A stretch of 59,069 nt of DNA from Roseiarcus sp035656495 (GCA_035656495.1 DASRSL010000025.1:1-59069), one strand, 5' to 3'. Shown: positions 16,512 through 27,012, counted from the first letter of the stretch. The notes: generated by a model not told the origin, from the letters alone. Program-made: numbers and translations.

Positions 16512-16889
16512 TCAGGCCGCCGCTATCGGTTGCAGTTCCGAGGAGTCGCCGCGCGCCGCGAAAGCACGTGCGCCATTCTCTGACGCCGCTCGAAGATTCT
16601 CCCGCAGAAGCCCCTGGGCTAGAACGACGTAGAGGCCGACCAGGACCGGCTGATCGGCGCCGCGCATCGCCTGTTCGGCCCGCGCCCACACGCAGGTTCC
16701 CGCATGGCGCTCGAAGTCGCGCGCCAGCTCCGCGACGAAACGCCCCATGGGAAGGCCGCGTCGCGCCGCTGCGACAGCCACGGTTTTGGCGACCGCCCCG
16801 CCGAGCGAAATCAGCGCGGCCTCCGCCACATATTCATTGGAACAGGTGTGAATGACCTCTTGCAACCTCAAAGAACTCGCTCCGCACAA
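16512..16889 (-). CDS. Small protein of unknown function, paralogue of the 46.6-kb protein
   Basis: 125 residues from TTG 16889; TTG 16871 is an alternative that would align better with the paralogue's start. I do not recognise a named family. Its core CSNEYVAEAALISLGGAVAK, GLPMGRFVAELARDFERH and EQAMRGADQPVLVGLYVV aligns residue by residue with the protein at 46614-46886, so the two form a family with invariant CSNE, GRFVAE, RDFER and MRGADQP. No signal peptide or membrane helix is evident. The present protein has a ~25-residue Ala-rich tail that the other lacks. It has no conserved neighbours here, and its function is unknown. Confidence 0.7.
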   Translation of the reverse strand: MCGASSLRLQEVIHTCSNEYVAEAALISLGGAVAKTVAVAAARRGLPMGRFVAELARDFERHAGTCVWARAEQAMRGADQPVLVGLYVVLAQGLLRENLRAASENGARAFAARGDSSELQPIAAA

Positions 16890-17172
16890 AAGCCAACGAT
16901 GCGGCTGCGCAGCACGCGTCGGTACTCAATCTTCGCGTTTTTGGCTGGCGCCCCGCCTCTTGCAGGCCATCGAAGCAGCAACAGGAGGGGCTCTGCAATA
17001 CGGGAATCTACGTAGACGCCCGCTAACCAAGCCGTTTCGCCAGGTCAATTTGGCGATGAATTCGAATAAGATGTAATCCGCGTGAACTTGACGATGACGA
17101 TCTGCTGGGATTTGATTTCATCGACATGAGACCGTTCAATAGGACGGCCGACAAGAATGCCGCCGACCGCGC

Positions 17173-18360
<1,188 letters not shown>

Positions 18361-18760
18361 GGTTGCTCTCCCTTGCTCGTCCATATCTGGGGGCGAATCG
18401 GGACTTTTCAAAGAGTTGCGGCGCCATTTCCGGGCGGTTGCGACTGCCCGGCCGTCCTGGGTCCTCATTCCTGCCGCGCCGCTCAGAGCCTCTGCCGCCA
18501 TTGCCGTGGCACTCGGAGACCAGTCGGGGTATGGCCTGCTCGTAAGAGCGTAAGGTTCCGCCCGCGCGCGGAATTCGACCGGAATTCCCTGCTGTCGCGT
18601 CCTGAAACAAGACCCATATCTTGACGGTCGGAATGCTCAGGGCAAGCCCTTCGAAGCCCTTTGCCTTCAGCAAAGTACGCCGGCGCGCTCGGCCGCCTGA
18701 GGCGCCGTCTGCAAAGGCGATGAGGCGCGAAACGCAAACTTCGATTGGCAGAGGTGAGAA
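18361..18760. other. Intergenic region with a dispersed repeat
   Basis: The divergent gap between the thiolase and the methyltransferase. Its left part (18395-18435) is the fullest copy of the dispersed repeat ATCGGGACTTTTCAA...GTTGCGGCGCCATTTCC. The remaining 300 bp show no gene. Confidence 0.45.
18395..18435 (+). repeat. Dispersed repeat copy C (fullest copy)
   Basis: ATCGGGACTTTTCAA is shared with 7373-7387, and TTTTCAA-N2-GTTG-N-GGCGCC followed by ATTTCC is shared with the minus strand at 10330-10358. This copy links the two half-copies into one repeat family. Confidence 0.65.
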
Positions 18761-19444
18761 ATGAGCCTCGCACTCAATCTTATCGTCCAGACGATCGTCT
18801 GGTTTGGCCTCATCGGCGCGATCATCTTCGGCGCAGCGGGGACGATCGACTACGCGGGCGGATGGCTTTATCTCGGCGAGATGGTCGCCATCTCCGTCGT
18901 TCTTGGGTTCACCATGGCGCGCGTCGATCCGGGCCTGTTGCGGGAGCGGCTGAAGCCGCCGATCCAGAAGGATCAGCCGCTTGCCGACAAGCTCATCCTC
19001 ATCCCCCTCCTCATTCTCCTGTTCGGCGGCATGGGGTTCATGGCGGCGGACGCCGCGCGCTGGCGCTGGTCGACTATGCCGCCCCCTGTGCAATGGGCGG
19101 GATGCGCGTTCCTCCTCGCGGTCATTGTGTTCATGACCTGGACGATGCGCGCGAACAGCTTCGCGGCGCCGGTGGTGAAGATCCAGAAGGAACGCGGGCA
19201 GACCGTCGTCACGACCGGGCCTTACGCGATCGTGCGCCATCCGCTCTATTTGGGCGCTCTTTTCTACGTGGCCGCCACGTCGCTCGTTCTCGGCTCGTGG
19301 TGGGGCCTGGCGACGGTCCCGCTCGTTGCGTTCGGCCTCGCGATTCGCATCCGCGTCGAGGAGAAGGCGCTGCGCGAAGGCCTGCAAGGCTACGATGATT
19401 ACGCGCGCCGCGTTCGCTGGCGCCTCTTTCCCTTCATCTGGTAG
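18761..19444 (+). CDS. Isoprenylcysteine carboxylmethyltransferase-family membrane protein
   Basis: 227 residues with about five membrane helices (6-27, 36-56, 84-100, 116-130, 165-195). The C-terminal half holds the SAM-binding signature of the ICMT/PEMT superfamily: GQTVVTTGPYAIVRHPLYLG, then GLAIRIRVEEKALREGLQGY followed by DDYARRVRWRLFPFIW. Bacterial members methylate lipid or small-molecule substrates that are mostly unidentified. It starts at ATG 18761 after a GGTGAG sequence. It has no operon partner. Confidence 0.82.
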   Translation: MSLALNLIVQTIVWFGLIGAIIFGAAGTIDYAGGWLYLGEMVAISVVLGFTMARVDPGLLRERLKPPIQKDQPLADKLILIPLLILLFGGMGFMAADAARWRWSTMPPPVQWAGCAFLLAVIVFMTWTMRANSFAAPVVKIQKERGQTVVTTGPYAIVRHPLYLGALFYVAATSLVLGSWWGLATVPLVAFGLAIRIRVEEKALREGLQGYDDYARRVRWRLFPFIW

Positions 19445-19582
19445 TCGTGCCGCCGGCGACATCCCCCGGCTGCCTCGTCGTGGGCGCTGTGTCCATGACG
19501 GAGAGGCAGAAAACGCCCAAAATCACAATTTCCGGTTTTGCGCCTAAAAGGTCATGGCTGAAGAAAAGTCAGGCATCGCAGC

Positions 19583-19703
19583 TTTACTTGCCGCGCCTCG
19601 TCGGTGATGACCGGTTCGCGTCCCGGCCGCGGGCTGTCATCGAGCGTCGCCATGAGGCTGAGCACCTCGGCGCGCCGCAGACAGCGCTCGATTCGGTTCG
19701 GCC
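19583..19703 (-). pseudogene. IS630-family transposase remnant
   Basis: On the minus strand an open segment reads RIERCLRRAEVLSLMATLDD followed by SPRPGREPVITDEARQ, the N-terminal-to-core junction of IS630-family transposases. It then loses similarity (VKLRCLTFLQP, stop). Only ~40 residues survive and neither IS end is visible, so this is a dead fragment. Confidence 0.65.
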
Positions 19704-19718
19704 ATCAGGCGGCTGGAG

Positions 19719-19759
19719 CATCCTTCGAGGCTCTTGCTTCGCAAGAGCGCCTCAGGATG
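19719..19759. repeat. REP-like palindrome
   Basis: CATCCTTCGAGGCTCTTGC, a TTC loop, then GCAAGAGCGCCTCAGGATG. The two arms pair almost throughout. The CATCCTTCGAG...CTCAGGATG form is a dispersed palindrome common in Hyphomicrobiales intergenic DNA. Confidence 0.75.
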
Positions 19760-19941
19760 AGGTATTCACCCCCGCATCCGCAAAGACGGGTTAGGTCCGA
19801 CGACCCCGTAAGTCCGGCGTCCATCTCGTCGACAGGCCGGATTCAAACGGGCAGCGGGTGAATCGTTCGTCCTCGCCGCCCTGCCGCATTCTCGAGATCG
19901 CGGATGTCAGGGACAATCTCGAGCTTGGTCCCCGAAGCGGC

Positions 19942-20283
19942 TCAAACCTTGGCCTGGCTTTTCAGCGGTACGCCGGCCTCGGTCAGCATCGCCGCCAACT
20001 CGCCCGACTGGAACATCTCGCGAGTGATGTCGCAGCCGCCCACGAACTGCCCTTTGACGTAGAGCTGTGGAATGGTCGGCCAGTTGGCGAATTCCTTGAC
20101 GCCCTGGCGAATGTCGTCGTCCTCGAGGATGTTAACGCCATGGATCGGCGCGCCGAGATAGTCGAGGATCTGGACCACCTGGCCCGAGAACCCGCATTGC
20201 GGGAATTGGGGTGTCCCCTTCATGAACAGAACAACCGGGTGTTCCGAAATGAGCTTCTCGATCCGTTCGCGTACATTCGACAT
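19942..20283 (-). CDS. grxD: Monothiol glutaredoxin (Grx4/GrxD type)
   Basis: 113 residues. The CGFS active site (C30 in TPQFPQCGFSGQVVQIL) and the KGQFVGGCDITREMF glutathione/Fe-S binding region define the Grx4-type glutaredoxins, which carry and deliver [2Fe-2S] clusters. They commonly pair with BolA; no bolA is next to this copy. The start ATG 20283 gives the usual length. Confidence 0.95.
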   Translation of the reverse strand: MSNVRERIEKLISEHPVVLFMKGTPQFPQCGFSGQVVQILDYLGAPIHGVNILEDDDIRQGVKEFANWPTIPQLYVKGQFVGGCDITREMFQSGELAAMLTEAGVPLKSQAKV

Positions 20284-20387
20284 GCCGTTGGTTCCTCTGC
20301 GGAGCGGAGGTCAAAGTCCCGCCCCTTCAACAGCAATAAATATAGAGTGTGAACGCTCCCGTCGCCAGCGGGTCGAACTCGGATTTC

Positions 20388-21416
20388 TCAGCCACCGGTC
20401 GCGCTCATATGGCGCTGGACGGCGGGCTTGGCGGCGCGGGCGATGACGAAGTCATGGCCCTTGGGCTTGCGCGCGATCCCGGCGCGGATGGCGGCGATCA
20501 GCGGCTCGTCCGATTCGGAGCGGCGCAGCGGCTCGCGCAGATCGGCCGCGTCCTCCTGGCCGAGGCACATGTAGAGCGTGCCGGTGCAGGTGACGCGGAC
20601 GCGGTTGCAGCTCTCGCAGAAATTATGGGTGAGGGGCGTAATGAAGCCGACCCGGCCGCCGGTTTCCGCGACGTCGAAATAGCGCGCAGGGCCGCCGGTG
20701 GCGTACACTGACGGCGTCAGCGTCAGTGACCGCTCGAGGTCGGCGCGCAGTTCGGTCAACGGCATGAACTGGTCGGCGCGGTCGCGCTCCATGGCCCCGA
20801 GCGGCATCACCTCGATGAAGGTGATGTCGAACCCGCGCCCATGCGCCCAATCCACCAGCGAACGCGCTTCTCGGTCGTTGAAGCCCTTGAGGGCCACCGC
20901 GTTGATCTTGATCTTGAGGCCCGCCTCGACCGCCGCGTCGACGCCCTTCAGCACCTGCCCGAGATCGCCCCAGCGGGTGACCGCGCGGAACTTATCGGGA
21001 TCGAGGGTGTCGAGCGAAACGTTGATCCGCCGGACGCCACAATCGGCGAGCTCATGGGCGAAGCGCGCCAGCTGGGAGCCGTTGGTGGTCACCGTAAACT
21101 CGTCGAGGGTCCCGCTTTCGAGATGGCGCCTGAGCCCGCGAAACAGCGACATCACATTGCGCCGAACCAGCGGCTCGCCCCCGGTGATGCGGATCTTGCG
21201 CACGCCGAGACCGACGAAGGCCGAGCATAGCCGGTCGAGCTCCTCGAGCGACAGCACGTCGCGTTTCGGCAGAAAATTCATGTCTTCCGACATGCAGTAG
21301 ACGCAGCGAAAGTCGCAGCGGTCCGTCACCGACACGCGTATATAGGCGATCTGACGGCCGAAGGGATCGATCAGAGGAGACGTGAGCGGCGAGTGGGCGT
21401 TCATTCGTCGAAACAT
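20388..21416 (-). CDS. moaA: GTP 3',8-cyclase MoaA
   Basis: 342 residues. MoaA is the radical-SAM enzyme that starts molybdenum cofactor synthesis from GTP. The N-terminal cluster cysteines C34, C38 and C41 lie in TDRCDFRCVYCM, and RITGGEPLVRRN follows. The second cluster is NFCESCNRVRVTC...GTLYMCLGQ. The C-terminal double glycine (MSATGG) needed for GTP chemistry is present. ATG 21404 is an alternative start. No other moa/moe genes are nearby. Confidence 0.95.
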   Translation of the reverse strand: MFRRMNAHSPLTSPLIDPFGRQIAYIRVSVTDRCDFRCVYCMSEDMNFLPKRDVLSLEELDRLCSAFVGLGVRKIRITGGEPLVRRNVMSLFRGLRRHLESGTLDEFTVTTNGSQLARFAHELADCGVRRINVSLDTLDPDKFRAVTRWGDLGQVLKGVDAAVEAGLKIKINAVALKGFNDREARSLVDWAHGRGFDITFIEVMPLGAMERDRADQFMPLTELRADLERSLTLTPSVYATGGPARYFDVAETGGRVGFITPLTHNFCESCNRVRVTCTGTLYMCLGQEDAADLREPLRRSESDEPLIAAIRAGIARKPKGHDFVIARAAKPAVQRHMSATGG

Positions 21417-21897
21417 AAGACGTCAAGGGCCTGAAAGAAAGGTGGGAGCCGCATCTCGTGACGGCGGGCGCTCGAGCCTTGTCAGCGGTGACGATTACCC
21501 TCGCGCCGACACTGTAGAGGTCAACGAGCGTGGTTGTTGATCAGTCGGACGGACAACGCCTTGCCCAACCGAAGCGGGTTCATTAGCCCGTGGATGTGAT
21601 CAAGCGTGCGGGAGGGACATCTCGCGAGCCGAGCGGATTGTCGGCGCCACACCCCATCTGGGCGGCAAGTCGGGATGACGCCTCAACATCTGCCCAAGTG
21701 GGATCCAGTCCGGCCAATTGATCCTGTTCGCCACAGTGGAGGAAAATGTCGCCATTATGGCAAATGACGCCGCCGCACGTAAAAATGGTCTGTGTCCGCC
21801 GACGAGGGATCTGCGATTATGCGGCTGCGCGGCCCTGCCGCCTCCTCCAAGGCGATCGAACGCGGAACCTTCCTGCCGACGCCCGGAGAAATCGATA
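21417..21897. other. Intergenic region upstream of a headless regulator
   Basis: The region where the missing DNA-binding half of the following GntR/UTRA gene would be expected. No winged-helix motif is readable in any plus-strand frame; a short ERGTFLPTP in a different frame near 21860 faintly recalls the end of a GntR DNA-binding domain. I see nothing else. Confidence 0.4.
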
Positions 21898-22287
21898 ATG
21901 CTCGACATCGCGCTGACCGAACCCATGTTCCGCCTCGCCCGACTGAGGCTTGTTAACGGCGTGCCGATGGCGATCGAGCGCGCAGCAGTTCCGCTCCGCT
22001 TTTTCGAGCGCGCAGAGCCGGACCGCGACTCGCTCTACCCTGCGCTCGAAACGGCAGACTTTCCGCGGGTGCGGCCGCACGGCCTTATGCTCGGCGCCGC
22101 GGAAACGGCGCTGCCCGGCATAGCGGAGGGGGCGCCCGCGCTCGACATTCACCGGGTCGCCTACGCTGCCGACGGTCCGCAAGTCGAGTTCGCTCGCAGC
22201 ACCTACCGCTCGGACACCAACAACTTCGTGGCCGAGCTCACTGTGTCCCCAAGCGCCCGCTCGCGAATCGAAGGAGCGGCGCGATGA
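21898..22287 (+). pseudogene. GntR-family regulator lacking its DNA-binding domain (UTRA only)
   Basis: 129 residues from ATG 21898. They match only the ligand-binding UTRA half of HutC/NagR-type GntR regulators: PMFRLARLRLVNGVPMAIER, then APALDIHRVAYAADGPQVEF and ARSTYRSDTNNFVAEL. The ~110-residue winged-helix half is absent, and the 480 bp upstream do not encode it in frame. It overlaps the SIS-domain gene by ATGA, as an intact nagR-like regulator would. It is either a truncated pseudogene or a free-standing effector-binding protein; the first is likelier. Confidence 0.65.
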
Positions 22288-23306
22288 GCTTCATGGCGAC
22301 GGAAATCGCCGAGACGGGCGCGGCAATCCGTTGGCAGCTCGAGGCCAACGCGCGGGCCACCGCTGACTTCGCTGCGGAATTCCGCGCCGGCGATCCGCCC
22401 TTTGTCGCGACCATCGCGCGCGGAAGCTCGGACCACGCCGCCCTCTTTCTCAAGCACGTCATCGAGCTCAAGGTCGGACTTGCCTGCGCCTCGCTTGGCC
22501 CCTCGATCGCCTCGCTTTACCACGCGCCGCTGCGCCTCGACCGCGCCGTGGCGATCACCCTTTCCCAGTCGGGCCGAAGCCCAGACATTGTCGCCATGCA
22601 ACTGGCGGCAAAGCAAGCGGGCGCGACGACGATCGCGTTCGTCAACGACGCCGAGTCGCCGGCCGCGCGCGATGCGGACGCGCTCCTTCCGCTGCACGCT
22701 GGCGAAGAGAGGTCGGTGGCCGCCACCAAGTCGATGATCGCTTCGCTGGTGGCCGGCTTGTCGCTCGCCGCAGGCTGGAGCGAGGACTCCGAACTCGCCG
22801 TCGCGCTCGATCGGCTACCCGCGATCCTCGAGGCTTCGCGCGCCGCGCCGCCGGACGAGGCGGTCGAAGCGCTGGCGAGGACGGGTTCGCTGTACGTGAT
22901 CGGGCGCGGCGCGACTTTTGCCGTCGCCGCAGAAGCCGCGCTCAAGCTGAAGGAGACCTCGGCGATCCATGCCGAGGCGTTCTCCTCGGCCGAAGTGCTG
23001 CACGGACCGGCCGGCGTCATCGGCCAGAGCTTTCCCGTTCTCTGCTTCGCGCCGACCGATGCGGCGCGCGACGGCTTTTTCGAGACGGTCGAGCGCCTGG
23101 AATCGTTCGGCGCCGCGCCGCTCATGGTCGACTCCTGTCCTCACCCGCGCTGGCCAACCCTCGTCACGCCGGACGGCGGTCATGCGCTGACCACCCCCGT
23201 CGCCGCGCTGCATGCATTTTATCGTCTCGCCGAGGCGGTCGCGCGCCGCCGCGGCCGCGATCCCGACCAGCCGCCGCATTTAACGAAGGTGACGCGGACG
23301 GTGTGA
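22284..23306 (+). CDS. SIS-domain glucosamine-6-phosphate deaminase (NagB-II/AgaS type)
   Basis: 340 residues with two SIS domains. The first has FVATIARGSSDHAALFLKH, ITLSQSGRSPDIV and EERSVAATKSMIASL; the second has LYVIGRGATFAVAAEAALKL, KETSAIHAEAFSSAEVLHGP and PHLTKVTRTV at the C-terminus. The glutaminase domain of GlmS is missing, which is the hallmark of NagB-II-type aldose-ketose isomerase/deaminases converting glucosamine-6-phosphate to fructose-6-phosphate. It is translationally coupled to the UTRA fragment. No nagA or transporter is adjacent, so the amino-sugar pathway must be completed elsewhere, or the operon has eroded. Confidence 0.85.
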   Translation: MSFMATEIAETGAAIRWQLEANARATADFAAEFRAGDPPFVATIARGSSDHAALFLKHVIELKVGLACASLGPSIASLYHAPLRLDRAVAITLSQSGRSPDIVAMQLAAKQAGATTIAFVNDAESPAARDADALLPLHAGEERSVAATKSMIASLVAGLSLAAGWSEDSELAVALDRLPAILEASRAAPPDEAVEALARTGSLYVIGRGATFAVAAEAALKLKETSAIHAEAFSSAEVLHGPAGVIGQSFPVLCFAPTDAARDGFFETVERLESFGAAPLMVDSCPHPRWPTLVTPDGGHALTTPVAALHAFYRLAEAVARRRGRDPDQPPHLTKVTRTV

Positions 23307-23382
23307 CCTTCCCCCTCGCAGCGGAACGCCCGCGAGCCGCCCGGGTCACAAGACGCAGCAGTCGATGCGCGCCAGTCGGAGA

Positions 23383-24207
23383 TTAGAATGCGGCGGTTGC
23401 TGGATCAGGACCGATGCGGCCGCTTGGCGAGTCGAGGGTTCGGATGCGTCGGATGTCGTCCTCGTCCAGGCGAAAGCCGAGTGCGCCGATGTTTTCGGTC
23501 AGGCGATCGGAATGCACCGATTTCGGGATGACGATCAGCCCGCTGTCGAGATGCCAGCGGATGACCACCTGCGCCGGCGTTTTCCCGTGCTTCGACGCGA
23601 TGCTCTTGATGACCGGGTCACCGAGCAGGGCGCCCCGCCCCAGCGGGCTCCACGACTCCGTCTTGATCCCGCGCTCATCATGGAACACGCGCAGCGTCTG
23701 CTGCTGGAACCGCGGATGAAGCTCGATCTGGTTGACCGCCGGGGTCACTCCGGTCTCGCCGATGATCCGTTCCAGGTGATCGCGATTGAAGTTCGACACC
23801 CCAATCGAGCGGATCCGGCCTTCCCGCTGCAGGCGGACGAAGGCCTTCCAACTGTCGACATAGCGATCGACTCGCGGCCGCGGCCAGTGAATCAAGTAGA
23901 GATCGAGCCTCTCCCGGCGCAATTTTGTGGCGCTCGCGTCGAACGCGCGCAAGGCTGCATCCAACCCGTGGTCGGAATTGCCGAGCTTGGTCGTCACGAA
24001 AACCTTTGTTCGGCCCTCGAGCGCCTCGCCGACGCCCTCCTCGTTGCGGTACATCGAGGCGGTGTCGACCGCGCGGTAACCGAGTTCGACTGCCTGCCTG
24101 ACCACCTGAGCCGTCGTCTCCGGCGGCGTCTGGAAGACGCCGAGCCCGAATTGCGGCATCGACGCCCCGTCGTTCAGCTCGACCATCGGTTGGGTTTGAT
24201 CTTCCAT
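23383..24207 (-). CDS. Aldo/keto reductase
   Basis: 274 residues, a complete (beta/alpha)8 AKR of the DkgA-like branch. The catalytic tetrad is D48 and Y53 (RAVDTASMYRNEEGVG), K74 (VFVTTKLGNSD) and the His in LDLYLIHWPRP. The NADPH-binding IPKSVHSDRLTENIGALGF region is intact. The substrate is probably a small sugar-derived or aldehyde carbonyl. It ends 77 bp from the SIS gene on the opposite strand. Confidence 0.9.
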   Translation of the reverse strand: MEDQTQPMVELNDGASMPQFGLGVFQTPPETTAQVVRQAVELGYRAVDTASMYRNEEGVGEALEGRTKVFVTTKLGNSDHGLDAALRAFDASATKLRRERLDLYLIHWPRPRVDRYVDSWKAFVRLQREGRIRSIGVSNFNRDHLERIIGETGVTPAVNQIELHPRFQQQTLRVFHDERGIKTESWSPLGRGALLGDPVIKSIASKHGKTPAQVVIRWHLDSGLIVIPKSVHSDRLTENIGALGFRLDEDDIRRIRTLDSPSGRIGPDPATAAF

Positions 24208-24364
24208 CGCGCGCTCCTTGAAATTTGGCTGCGGGTCGCGTCCGACTGTCGCCGGTGCGGGTTCCCATGCTGCAAGCCGTCGGTCGTTCTGTCAAAGCTC
24301 GACTCGCCCGCTGTGCGCGCTGCCCGCCGGCTATTCGCTGCCTTATGCGGCGAAGGTCTGACAC

Positions 24365-25168
24365 TCAGCCGGCGATAATGACTTTGATCCCCCGCCTCTC
24401 GAAGGCGCGCATATCCTCGTCGCGGATGCCGTCATCGGTGATGAAAGAGTGGATGACGTCGAGCGTCCCCAAGCGGGTGAACGAAGATCGATTGATCTTG
24501 GTCGAGTCCGCCACCAGATAGACGTGCGAAGCGGCGCGGATCATTGCCTGCTTGAGCTGCAGATCGGCGAAGCTCGGGTAGGTCAGGCCCGAGTCGAGGG
24601 CGACACCTGCGGTTGCGAGGAAGAGCTTGCCGGCGAGTACGTCCTCGAAATAGTCGGCCGCCTTGTCGCCGCTGAGCGACAGCGTCGGCGCCTTGAAATG
24701 GCCACCGGGCATGTGGACGGCGTAGCCCGGCGCCGCACCCAACATCAGCGCAATATTAAGCGCGTTAGTGATCACGGTGAGGGAGGAGCGTCCGAGCAGG
24801 TTGTGGGCGATCTCGGTCGTGGTCGAGCCGGCGTCGAGGATGATTGTCTCGCCTTCACCCACCAGGCTCGCGGCCTTGACGCCGATCTTTCGCTTTTTCT
24901 CAATATTTTCCATATGCTGGAGCGAAAGCGTCTCGACCTGCCGGGGCGTCGCACGCAGGAAGGCGCCGCCGTGCTGACGATTGATGTGCCCGTCGGACTC
25001 CAGCCTCTCCAAGTCCTGCCGAATCGTGGCTTCGGAAACGCCGAAGGCAGCGCTGAGGTCCCGCACCCGCGCGCTGCCTTCTTCCTGGAGCCAGTCGAGA
25101 ATCTTCATCCGGCGCGGCTCCGCCAGCAGCCCGTTGAGGTCCGGATGGGGCTTGGCAACGAGCGCCAT
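24365..25168 (-). CDS. DeoR-family transcriptional regulator
   Basis: 267 residues from ATG 25168 (in-frame ATG 25204 possible). The N-terminal HTH reads RMKILDWLQEEGSARVRDLS, then FGVSEATIRQDLERLESDGH and INRQHGGAFLR, the classic DeoR signature. The sensor domain has the sugar-phosphate-binding DAGSTTTEIAHNL and VITNALNIALML, ending with VYLVADSTKINRSSFTRLG. DeoR members usually repress catabolic operons and respond to phosphorylated sugars. Its target is not obvious, since no intact sugar operon adjoins it; the decayed dehydrogenase at 26.2 kb may have been one. Confidence 0.9.
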   Translation of the reverse strand: MALVAKPHPDLNGLLAEPRRMKILDWLQEEGSARVRDLSAAFGVSEATIRQDLERLESDGHINRQHGGAFLRATPRQVETLSLQHMENIEKKRKIGVKAASLVGEGETIILDAGSTTTEIAHNLLGRSSLTVITNALNIALMLGAAPGYAVHMPGGHFKAPTLSLSGDKAADYFEDVLAGKLFLATAGVALDSGLTYPSFADLQLKQAMIRAASHVYLVADSTKINRSSFTRLGTLDVIHSFITDDGIRDEDMRAFERRGIKVIIAG

Positions 25169-25506
25169 CCGACGTCCGTGGCTCGGGGTTCTCGGTCCCA
25201 TCATTCTCGATTTGCCCTTTCGCGACGCCAGATCGGCGCGCCGTCGCATTTTGCGGCTTCCCATACGAGCTTTTCGATCCCATTCGAAACCAACCCGAGG
25301 CCGGGTCCGTCGCCACGAGGCCGAGCCGTCCCGCGATACATTCGATTCTCCTGTCTTCCGCGGATGAAGCAAAGGGATCGCCGGTCGCCCGGAGGATTTC
25401 GTCGAATGAGCCGCCATGGCTGCGATTTTTCGCGAGTCGACGCCTGCGCCAGCCTTGCTTGGCGAGGCTGGACACGAAACCCCTCGGGCCGATCCGTGTC
25501 CCTGCG
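25169..25506. other. Intergenic gap between DeoR and MerR genes
   Basis: No gene, repeat or clear regulatory motif is visible in these 340 bp. The frame of the DeoR gene remains open upstream, but the sequence (Arg/Ser-rich) shows no family resemblance. Confidence 0.4.
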
Positions 25507-25959
25507 TCAAGCGGCGCCTCGCGACAGGTGGCTGTGGGTCGCACGGAGCTGCTGGATGGCGCTGTCGATCTGATCGCGCTGGCGTTCGAGATGGACGATC
25601 TGGTTGGCGACCTGCTGCGGTTGCAGACGCTCCTCGAGATCCAGGTTGTCGTTTGCGACCTTCTCGCCGATCAGGTCGTTGATTTCGGTCAGCGTGAATC
25701 CGAGCTTCTTGCCTTGCAGGATCATCTCCATGCGCGCCCGATCAGCGCCCCGATAGAGCCGGAGACCGCCTTCCCGGCGAGGCGTGAGGAGGCCGCGACT
25801 CTCGTAAAACCTCAGAGCGCGGAGGCTGACGCCGTAGAGCCGCGACATCTCGCGGATCGTCAATTCCGCCTGACCTGCTCCGGGCGCGGCGCAGGCTTCC
25901 CCTGCGGGCGCTCCGGCGACTGCATGGGCTGAAATACTGAGAGACGACATCCGGCTCAT
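25507..25959 (-). CDS. MerR-family transcriptional regulator
   Basis: 150 residues from ATG 25959, preceded by AAGGAAAGG. The winged HTH is LTIREMSRLYGVSLRALRFY followed by ESRGLLTPRREGGLRLY, then the EMILQGKKLGFTLTEIND helix. A coiled coil of about 45 residues follows (LEERLQPQQVANQIVHLERQ), used for dimerisation. There is no cysteine pattern for metals at the C-terminus, so an organic ligand or a ligand-free role is likely. A 30-residue Ala-rich leader precedes the HTH. Confidence 0.88.
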   Translation of the reverse strand: MSRMSSLSISAHAVAGAPAGEACAAPGAGQAELTIREMSRLYGVSLRALRFYESRGLLTPRREGGLRLYRGADRARMEMILQGKKLGFTLTEINDLIGEKVANDNLDLEERLQPQQVANQIVHLERQRDQIDSAIQQLRATHSHLSRGAA

Positions 25960-26189
25960 GACCTTTCCTTTCGTCGGCGCCGTTGCGTTCGCGCCGCTGA
26001 ACTGACGCGTTGCAGATTCGCGTGCGGGGGCGCGATTCGGCAATCGACAAATTTGTAGAGCCTCCGCCGCAATTCTCGCCGATCCGGTCGAAAGGGCGCC
26101 GCGTCAGATCGTCGCGCGCAGTGATCGCCGGGAGAAATGCGAAGATCGGCGCTGCAATCAGCAGCATGCCGGTGAAGAAGAGCGGGCAA

Positions 26190-26990
26190 GCCCGACGCGG
26201 CCGCGATCGCGGCCTGCACCAGCAACATGCGCCGATGGCGCTCGAGGCGCTGGCGGCCGAGGCGCCCGTGTTTTGCGAGAAGCCGCTCGCCGACACGCTC
26301 GCCGCGTCGGGGCCATCGTGGTCGGGGCGCAGGTCGCCAGGAGGGCTTTGCTGGTCGGATACATTTTGCGCGTCCAACCGTCGTGGACGCGCTTCGTCGA
26401 GATCGGCCGCGCGCTCGGCAAGCCGCTCGTCATGCGGATGAACCTCAACCAGCAGTCGTCCCGCTCGTTCCGGGAAATGCACAAGAACCTGATGCGTTCG
26501 ACCTCGCCGATCGTCGACTGTGGCGTCCATTACGTCGACGTCATGCGCCAAGTCACCGGCGAGAAGCCCGTCGTGGTGCACGCGGTCGGGGCGCGATTCA
26601 CCGGCGAGATCGCGGAGTCCATGGTCAATGACGGCCATTTGCACATCGTTTTCAACGACGGCTCGGTCGGCTGATATGAGGCCGGCTGGGCCCGATGATG
26701 AGCGAGACCGCCTTCTTCGTGAAGGACATGATCGGCCCGAAAGGGTCGGTCTCGATCCTCGCCAGCGACGCGGCGGGGAAGGCGTCAAATCGTCCGACCA
26801 TAACGCGCACACGAAAACCAATGCCCTGCGCATCCACCATTCCGCGATCGACGCGAAAGGCGCCTTCGTGCCGTCCGACACGATCGAATCGACCGAGGAC
26901 GAGCCCGGCCATTAGGAGCTCTGCGGGCGCGAACAGCAACTGTTCTTGAAGGCGATCCGCTGCGAGGTCGACCGCGCCGACCACTAGGCG
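26190..26990 (+). pseudogene. Decayed Gfo/Idh/MocA-family dehydrogenase
   Basis: Pieces of one oxidoreductase are spread over three frames. HAPMALEALAAEAPVFCEKP with LADTLA is the typical EKP-containing NAD-domain end. It shifts frame into ALLVGYILRVQPSWTRFVEI and HKNLMRSTSPIVDCGVHYVD, which stops at TGA 26672 where a Trp codon would be expected. It then resumes in another frame as MMSETAFFVKDMIGPKGSVS and HHSAIDAKGAFVPSDTIEST, ending at premature stops. The N-terminal GxGxxG nucleotide-binding part is missing. A functional iolG relative exists at 38.3 kb. Confidence 0.8.
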
Positions 26991-27012
26991 ACGCGATCAA
27001 CTCGCTGGATCT

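Larger units (their letters stand above)
19445..19941. other. Intergenic region with transposase and REP debris
   Basis: It contains the IS630-type transposase remnant (19583-19703) and a REP-like palindrome (19719-19759). The rest (19445-19570 and 19770-19941) shows no gene. Confidence 0.5.
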
